Both the position numbers and the translations under genes were made by a program. A stretch of 13,983 nucleotides of DNA from Phoronis ovalis (lineage: Eukaryota > Phoronida > Phoronidae): assembly GCA_028565635.1 (NCBI GenBank), contig JAOXYB010035018.1, positions 1-13,983 of the forward strand, in the 5' to 3' direction. The notes under the pieces are model-generated. The model was not told the origin of the DNA, did not search any database, and saw only the letters and a program-made list of their open reading frames with translations. Positions 8,531 through 13,983 of the stretch are shown here, piece by piece (the stretch's first letter is position 1; the number at the start of each line of letters is the position of its first letter).

Positions 8531-9475
8531 TATACTGAAAAACTATTCATGCGTAACTAACGTATTAGTCTTTACACAGACTATGGTTGACAGCATTAGG
8601 CAGCAAATTACAGTCATAATATCTACTGCATGGCTGAATATATAGTGTGGTGAGCGCATGAATGTGCATTTTTTCTCTTTTATTTTCCTTCTTGCCCTGA
8701 TCATCTTGCCCTTGGACAGCCATGGGAACAATTCCCATTTGAAATGAATATAATTTCACACGAAGTGAGAGAAATCAAAATTTGTGTGAAAATATTATTT
8801 TTTATAAAAAATGTAAATTATTTAGACTACTAACTAAATTATATAATGTGAAAAGAAGTTAGATGACACATTCGGGGGCATTCATGTCTAGGAATAATAG
8901 TCACCACGCTACTGTTTTGGGAAATGACATTCAGCAGAGGAGAAATTTTAAATTTATCCCTAATTTCAGGACACTAGTACTGTTACCTATATTTCAAAGT
9001 CCGTTAACCATTCCTGTCATTCTAATTTTATAGCTCTTGACTGACTAACTATGAAAATAGAGCTCTACTCTACAGAGTTAATAGGATAGCAAGAAATAAG
9101 GTTCCGTCTTTCAAGGGCACCGTGCAAGCAGATTTATAAATTTCAACTCTCACAATTATAACTATGAAACACAGGGAACAAACTAATACTGCTTGAAGTT
9201 GAAGTACAGTGTGTACGTATGCTCACTACCAAACACGCGTGAAAAGGATGTTTTTTTCTAGTGCTAGCGACTAAGCTAATAATGACGTCAGAAAAATCTA
9301 GGTAACTATCACAAACCAGTGTTTAGTACTTTATCGGAAAAGAGAATAAATCGGACACCTACTGTAAGGTGGCATTGTATAGTAATGGAGGCCTAAAAAT
9401 ATACGGCATTGTAATTAATACGTCAACCAATGAGGGCTAGAGGTGGGTTTTACTATTAGGGAGCATTGGGGTCTG

Positions 9476-9690
9476 TTAAGTCCGAGCAGCAAGCATTTTT
9501 CTATTGGCGGCCATTTTTTTAACTTGCCACGAGGCATTTTCTTTTGGCGACCATTTTTTTTTTGTTTCTATTTTTATAATTTGCCGCGACCTTTTTTTTG
9601 GTTGTTAATTTTCTTGTTAAGTGCGAGCACCGAGCATTGCCAATTTTTAAGTGCGAGCATTGCACCTGGGGGGACCCCCTACCCCCTCAC
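9476..9690. repeat. GC-richer degenerate repeat with TTAAGTGCGAGCA motifs
   Basis: TTAAGT(C/G)CGAGCA occurs three times, at 9476, 9617 and 9647. Between the first two are diverged copies of a TTGGCG(G/A)CCATTTTTTT unit (about 9505 and 9545) and a related TTTGCCGCGACCTTTTTTTT. The segment ends with a small G6/C5 hairpin (TGGGGGGACCCCCTA, near 9668-9682). Base composition differs from the flanks. It is likely the remnant of a dispersed repeat of unknown class; no reverse transcriptase or transposase fragment is seen. Confidence 0.5.
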
Positions 9691-10084
9691 CAATAGCAGC
9701 CGTTTGTAAAGCAAAGCTTGCAGTATTTAGTTAAATAATAGACCTTATACATGGTAAACTATGAGAAAGACCAACAAGTTGAAATAATGAAAAGATGCTA
9801 TTCAGGCATATACATGGCAACATGTATATTATCATTAATCTGTTTGTAACACACCATTATACAAAAGTGCCTGTTTTATATAATTAGTGCAAATCAATAC
9901 TATATTATTATAAAATTTATTATTATTAATTTATAGGAAAGCTTATTTTAATATCCTATTATGCTAGTACAAAAATGCTCTATCTGCAAATGGCATTTAT
10001 TCCGCAATTCTATCAAAATTAATTAAGCTTCGTTTGCAGGAGCAAAATAATTGATTACGTTGAAAGGCGATGTCTCATGTGAAA

Positions 10085-10450
10085 CGTTTGGGACATGTTA
10101 TTCACACTTTCGAATTCTGAGCAGTTTAATAAAAAAGATAGATCGATAATTAATGTTAATTAAATTTAACTGCCAAATATGTTTCATTTTTATGACACCT
10201 TTATCTTTAGAAGCACGTTATTTAAATAAGAACTAAGAAACATTATACAAATCTGAGACATTTATTATAGTTCCTAGTAGGAAGTTAATTTTAACCATAA
10301 TTTTTGCTTGGTATCTGCAGAGATGTTGGAGTAACATTTTTTTGAAGTTTATGTTTTGAAAAACTTGACTTTTTACCCCGCTGGCCCGCTTACTGATTAC
10401 TTAATCATGTGTAGTAAAATGTAAAGTGTGAATAACTTGTCCCGAACGGG
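10085..10450. mobile_element. MITE-like element, short copy related to 5990-6598
   Basis: Terminal inverted repeats of 26 bp bound the element. The left end (10085-10110) contains GGGACATGTTATTCACACTT, and the right end (10423-10448) is its reverse complement with two mismatches. The interior shares several blocks with the long element in the same orientation: ATCTTTAGA, AAATCTGAGA, CTAGT(A/T)GGAAGTT, CTGCAG and GTTTTGAAAAAC. It is shorter by about 240 bp. Both copies end TGTCCCGA(A/G)CGGG. It has no coding capacity. No clean target-site duplication is seen at the flanks, so the true ends may differ by a few bases. Confidence 0.75.
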
Positions 10451-11683
10451 ACCATCCACTGGACCAGCAGAGACTAGGAAGAAGCTGATGATAATTCGAT
10501 TTCCTCTACGCATAATCTTGACAATGACGATAGACGAGCAAAGCGATACAAGACCAAGACTCCTAAATTTTAATTACTGACACGTTTTTGAACATTATTT
10601 AACGTGATTAATTCCCATATACATTATATAAAAGTAATATAAAAGAAATAATATCGTTGCTATGGTACTGATAAGTTGTTATAGATTGCCAAAAATAGAA
10701 ATCCAGTTTCAACACGGACAATTATTCCCAGATCCGGACACTGGTTCCCATGAAATAGTTCAAATGTATACGGGAATATATGACCGAAACTCTTAAACCT
10801 AGAAAAAATGTCCAGCGGATATTTATCCCTAGGAATAGTTGTCCTCCGGTCATTCATTCCAGGACACTCATTTCCTTCACACCGCCTAAGTACACCATTA
10901 GACCCCCCATCCAACTCAATACAAAAACGTTGTAATATTCATGCACATATATCAAATAGAGCAACATTTCCGGAACTATTATCCCTTCATAATGTGAGCG
11001 TACACTCTTTCATACACTACCAGTTAAATTTTCGTGCAGTCTTGACCATACTGATTTTGAGAAAATCGCGTTAGAACAAAATCGACCCATGAATCGCACT
11101 ATTCCAGTGGCAAATAAGCTCGAATTCAAATTCCGATTTAAAAAAAATTGTATTGATCTCTGGAATTTTATTACTTTAGTCAGAAAATACAACATGTTGA
11201 CATTACAAAACACCCAAAATTAAAACGCCATGCCCCCCCCCAAAAAGAAAAAAATACGTGTATTAATATGCCGGTACTATTTTCGTATGAAATGTCGTAT
11301 GAACAATGCCTCGTGCTATGGTATACTTAGGCCACACCGGGTTCAACGAACTTGTACACAGAGTGCATATTCCAAAGGGCCACTCGGGGGTATACTCAAG
11401 AATTTTTGAGTAGGCATTTAAGCATCCGTTACGAGATCCCATCGAAAAAAATTTTAAACGGCAGCATCAGTTCCAATCCAGATTTATTTGCAGCGTATAG
11501 AGGATAACATCCAAATCGTATTGCCAACAACCTATATCGTTGTAATACCTCATATTCCAGGCGGTAGCAGTACAAGTGACCCACCGGGAAAATTAAACAC
11601 GCTTAAGACAACAGACACCAAAATTAGAACTTGATATACTAGGGCTGGTAAAAGTTTCGAATTACCAGGCCATTCAGACAGCA

Positions 11684-11962
11684 ATGGAGGGCCGTTACCA
11701 ATTGTTTGTTGCTACATTTATGTTAAACATTCAAGCTTCCATAGCAAATATTTCGCCATTGGATGATTTTACGCATAATGTAGTATTAAACGAAGAGATA
11801 GATTACAATCTTCGCTGGAAATTTGATAGAGATATCATGACATTTGAAGTTCATTGCCGCACAAAAGGCTTTGTCGGGTTTGGTCTGTCACCGAGGGGAA
11901 ACATGAAAGGTGCTGACATTATTATAGGAGGAGTGAAAGACAATGGTGAAACATATTTTGAG
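11684..11962 (+). CDS. MOXD1/DBH-like monooxygenase, exon 1 (signal peptide, DOMON start)
   Basis: This exon encodes the first 93 residues of a copper type II monooxygenase of the DBH/MOXD1 family. Residues 5-21 are a plausible signal peptide (hydrophobic LFVATFML, possible cleavage after A21), followed by an N-glycosylation sequon NIS at 22. The DOMON fold then begins: YNLRWKFD (41-48), FEVHCRTKGFVGFGLSP (54-70) and MKGADIIIGGV (74-84), the last being a family hallmark. The exon ends ...TYFE at donor GAG|GTAGAT in phase 0. The start codon has a strong context (GCAATGG), and an in-frame TAA lies upstream with no other ATG between. MOXD1 proteins are secretory-pathway enzymes with no settled substrate; DBH and invertebrate tyramine beta-hydroxylase make noradrenaline and octopamine. 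The GGV wording resembles MOXD1 more than DBH. The catalytic copper domains lie off the right edge. Confidence 0.92.
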
Positions 11963-12349
11963 GTAGATCTATATGCTGCTTATTATTTACTGTAAACAAA
12001 AAAATTGTCAAGAATTGTAACGCTTGGAATTACAAAAGATATAGAGCAATAAGCTTAATTAAGTACTATAAAAATATGTAAGAACATAACCATTTCAATC
12101 AAAGTTACATTGCATTATTATTAACATTTTAATTTTTTTATATGAAATAAACTGGCATAAAAATTAAGTACATCGTATCTTAAAAGCCATTGTATTGAAA
12201 GACTAGTACTCGCTAATATTCACATATATGCCTGTAACTTACTTACGTCTACAATTTTTGTTCTGACATATCAAGCGTTAGATTTAATTTGGGAAAAATT
12301 ACATATAAATTGCGTCTTCTTTTTGTAATCTTTTTTATTTTTATTTAAG
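11963..12349 (+). other. Intron 1 of the MOXD1/DBH-like gene (387 bp)
   Basis: The donor is GAG|GTAGAT and the acceptor is TTTATTTTTATTTAAG|GATTAC, preceded by a long T-rich tract (about 12315-12347). It splits the coding sequence between codons. AT-rich, with nothing else notable inside. Read-through past the donor meets a stop 10 codons later, which supports removal. Confidence 0.9.
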
Positions 12350-12499
12350 GATTACCATGCAGACGGTAATACAAAACCTTTAGTAGATAAAAGTCAAGAT
12401 TGGACATTACTTGAAGCCTCAGAGACGAACACCCATACCGTGCTGAAATTCGAAAGAAAACTAGACACATGTGACGTGGACGAAGATTTTCTTATTACG
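12350..12499 (+). CDS. MOXD1/DBH-like monooxygenase, exon 2 (DOMON end)
   Basis: This 150-bp exon adds residues 94-143 and completes most of the DOMON domain. The joined reading is TYFE|DYHADGN, then DKSQDWTLL (106-114), THTVLKFERKLDTCD (121-135) and EDFLIT (138-143). The SQDW-xLL and F-x-R-x-L-x-TCD patterns are characteristic of MOXD1/DBH DOMON domains, and the DFLIT end is where the family continues towards a T-V-R-V-I-W-A-type segment. The donor is ACG|GTAAAG, phase 0; reading on through it reaches a stop after 17 codons. The downstream exon with the first catalytic copper-binding domain was not found in the remaining 1.5 kb and presumably lies beyond the window. The function is as for exon 1; the assignment to the family is firm, to a substrate it is not. 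Confidence 0.93.
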
Positions 12500-12814
12500 G
12501 TAAAGGTTCCATCAAACATCCATTTATTAAACGCAAATTGTGGGTTTAAATGACAGAAATATTTCAATTTGTTAATTAATGTTTTTTCTTTAAGATGAAA
12601 TAAGCAAAATAATGGTATATTATATAATTTGTTCAAAAATGTAAAGGGTGGCAATCAAGGAAATCCTTAAACAGGTTAATGAAATATCACTAAAAACTGT
12701 CTTGCTAACATTCAAAATATGGCCGTATACGTATGTAAAACATGGAATTTGGAATTTGGAATCGAGTCAAAATAGTTTAAGGAGAGTTGTTCAAAAAAAA
12801 TAATAAATAGAATC

Positions 12815-13450
12815 GCCTTTTAGCAAAGGCCAGGTTGCACAGAGAAATAGTTGGATATCCAGACCTATTAGGATTATCCTGGAACCCATGGATGTTCAAA
12901 TACCTCTGGATGACCTTTACCTCTTGTCCAAAGTTTCATGAAATTTTGAGATGTTGATTGTTTGACCTCTGAACGACCTTTTGGACCTCGAAGTCAGCTA
13001 AGATAACCTCTAAATGACATGTTAACTTCATTTTTAAACTTTTCATAAAATTTTCAGAAATTAATTTTTATTGACCTTTTGACCTCAAAATGACCATACG
13101 ACCCCTAGAGCACCTTTAAATGACATAGCACCATCATTTTCGGAAGTTAAGTGCAATTATAAGAGTTTGACCTTTTGACCCCTGAATAACCTTTTGATGA
13201 CATAGGGATGACATATGTCAAATTATACGACTGTAGCACCACTCTGTCTTGATTTATACACTCCTGCTTATTAAAATTATCCAAAAACATGCTAAAAAAT
13301 AAACGTCTAACCTTTGGACCCATAAAAGACCTCAAACATCATCAAGGGGACCTTTAGGTCACCAGATATCTTCATTTTTGAACGTTTTAAGACATTTTTG
13401 AAATTTGACCTACTGACCACAAATTGACCCCTGACCTAATTTTTGTATGT
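12815..13450. repeat. Degenerate array around TGACCTTTTGACC (unit ~100-140 bp)
   Basis: The array opens with a small palindrome GCCTTT-TAGC-AAAGGC (12815-12830). Units are marked by TGACCT cores at 12963, 13072, 13168, about 13308 (diverged: TAACCTTTGGACCC) and 13406. The cores are separated by 96-140 bp of T-rich sequence with recurring CATTTTT, TTTTAAG and AAATGACAT blocks. Paired half-sites are seen: TGACCT-TT-TGACCT (13072-13085), TGACCT-TT-TGACCC (13168-13181), TGACCT-AC-TGACCA (13406-13419) and TGACCC-C-TGACCT (13425-13437). It has no coding potential. It may be a dispersed repeat of the host genome rather than a satellite. Confidence 0.7.
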
Positions 13451-13915
13451 CCCCCTCCCTACTAAGTCTACACCTTAAGTTTGACACCCATAGCTCAAAG
13501 CGTAACCAAGTTATAGACGTTTGAAAATTGGAAGGAAAAAAAGAAAAAAAGAAAAAAGGTACAATCTCAATAGGTTGCACTTGCTGTTTAATACTAAAAG
13601 AGTGTATGTGACTGCTTGTGTGGTGTTGTTACGAGTTAGTCATTACAAATATATGACACTCTGCAAACCTGGTCTAGCAACTATCTTTGAAGGCTTGCTT
13701 ACTTTATAACATTCTAGTAGATTGTTTTGCATGGGCAAGGATTACTGCACCTAAACACTACCTACCATTTCTTTTGATTGGTTGCATATGCTGTCATCAG
13801 GCATATTTTGTATTTGTTACATATCCTATATGAAATGGGTTGATAGTCAATCCATAGGCCAACTCAAGAACAACAAGAAATGTGTAACATGGGTATAATA
13901 TGTGTAAACTAGATA

Positions 13916-13983
13916 GCCTTTTAGCAAAGGCAGGGTTGCTCATATTGGCTTTTATGAACATTACCTGATCTCTAAATCACCTT
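13916..13983. repeat. Start of a second copy of the TGACC repeat (truncated by window end)
   Basis: The palindrome GCCTTTTAGCAAAGGC and the following (C)AGGGTTGC / CAGGTTGC recur here, 1,101 bp after the first copy at 12815. The sequence then drifts but ends ACCTGATCTCTAAATCACCTT, resembling the ACCTCTGGATGACCTT seen about 75 bp into the first copy. The second copy appears to run off the right edge. Confidence 0.6.

Larger units (their letters stand above)
5216..11683. other. Divergent intergenic region between the two genes (about 6.5 kb)
   Basis: This stretch separates the start codons of the minus-strand transporter and the plus-strand DOMON gene. It is AT-rich and rich in repeats, which are listed individually. 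I read the open frames on both strands and found no recognisable protein domain. The sub-stretches 6600-7430, 8055-8390, 8535-9475, 9695-10080 and 10575-11683 contain no gene or clear repeat I can support. The promoters of both genes should lie at its two ends, and untranslated 5' exons of either gene could also be present. Confidence 0.7.
12500..13983 (+). other. Intron 2 (partial) of the MOXD1/DBH-like gene
   Basis: Everything right of the exon 2 donor appears intronic. No plus-strand exon with the expected continuation of the DOMON or copper domains is visible. The stretch 12500-12814 holds AT-rich sequence with a small GGAATTT duplication near 12745. From 12815 to about 13450 there is a degenerate tandem array, listed separately. 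A 30-nt purine tract of A-runs broken by G lies at 13530-13559. The stretch 13560-13915 shows nothing I can name. Confidence 0.7.

Noticed and set aside
8376-8645. 89-codon frame encoding a Trp-Ser-Gly repeat
   Set aside because: The repeat protein is a direct consequence of the hexamer DNA array; there is no signal peptide, family match or splice context.
10660-11213. Overlapping frames on both strands near 10660-11213
   Set aside because: No domains; some phrases (GGACACT, TTTATCCCTA) weakly echo 8870-9030, hinting at an old repeat, but the similarity is too low to call.
11370-11425. Near-palindrome ACTCAAGAATTTTTGAGT
   Set aside because: It is a single short imperfect hairpin upstream of the DOMON gene with no context to make it a terminator or regulatory site in a eukaryotic genome.
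12394-12654. 86-codon minus-strand frame
   Set aside because: It is antisense to DOMON exon 2 and adjoining intron sequence, with no independent support.

Overview
The window looks like AT-rich nuclear DNA of an invertebrate animal, most probably a lophotrochozoan such as a bivalve or other mollusc. The reasons are two animal-type genes broken by GT-AG introns, long AT-rich non-coding stretches, and many short, degenerate, fold-back or tandem repeats. There is nothing bacterial or viral in style: no operons, no rRNA or tRNA and no CRISPR. The phylum is an inference; only a search could settle it.

Two protein-coding genes are supported, both partial and arranged head to head (divergent). The left gene, on the minus strand, encodes an SLC22-family (organic cation/carnitine transporter-like) membrane protein. 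Its first coding exon is 5215..4841 and its second is 520..417, separated by an intron of about 4.3 kb. Splicing is phase 0 and rebuilds the family signature: exon 1 ends TIVTQ and exon 2 begins WNLVC. Later exons lie beyond the left edge. The right gene, on the plus strand, encodes the N-terminal DOMON domain of a MOXD1/DBH-like copper monooxygenase. Its exons are 11684..11962 and 12350..12499, again joined in phase 0; the catalytic copper domains lie beyond the right edge. I see no functional link between the two genes.

The 6.5 kb between the two start codons holds no gene I can support. It holds repeats: a fold-back element at about 5990-6598 with a shorter relative at 10085-10450; a composite region at 7433-8052 with shuffled repeat modules and roughly 60-bp inverted arms; a 136-bp GGTCGG/GGTCGT hexamer array at 8395-8530; and a GC-richer degenerate repeat at 9476-9690. 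Intron 1 of the transporter carries smaller repeats: G-run triplets at 1463-1567, a dispersed CCACCACC repeat at 1780 and 3679, and a 27-bp direct repeat at 3425-3484.

The right end, downstream of DOMON exon 2, contains a degenerate array with a unit of about 100-140 bp built around TGACCTTTTGACC. It includes several DR2-type and one DR1-type nuclear-receptor half-site pair. A small palindrome at its left edge (12815) recurs 1,101 bp later (13916), suggesting that a second copy starts at the right edge. I found no convincing undescribed system; the most useful leads are the related fold-back elements, the module-shuffled repeat and the half-site array.
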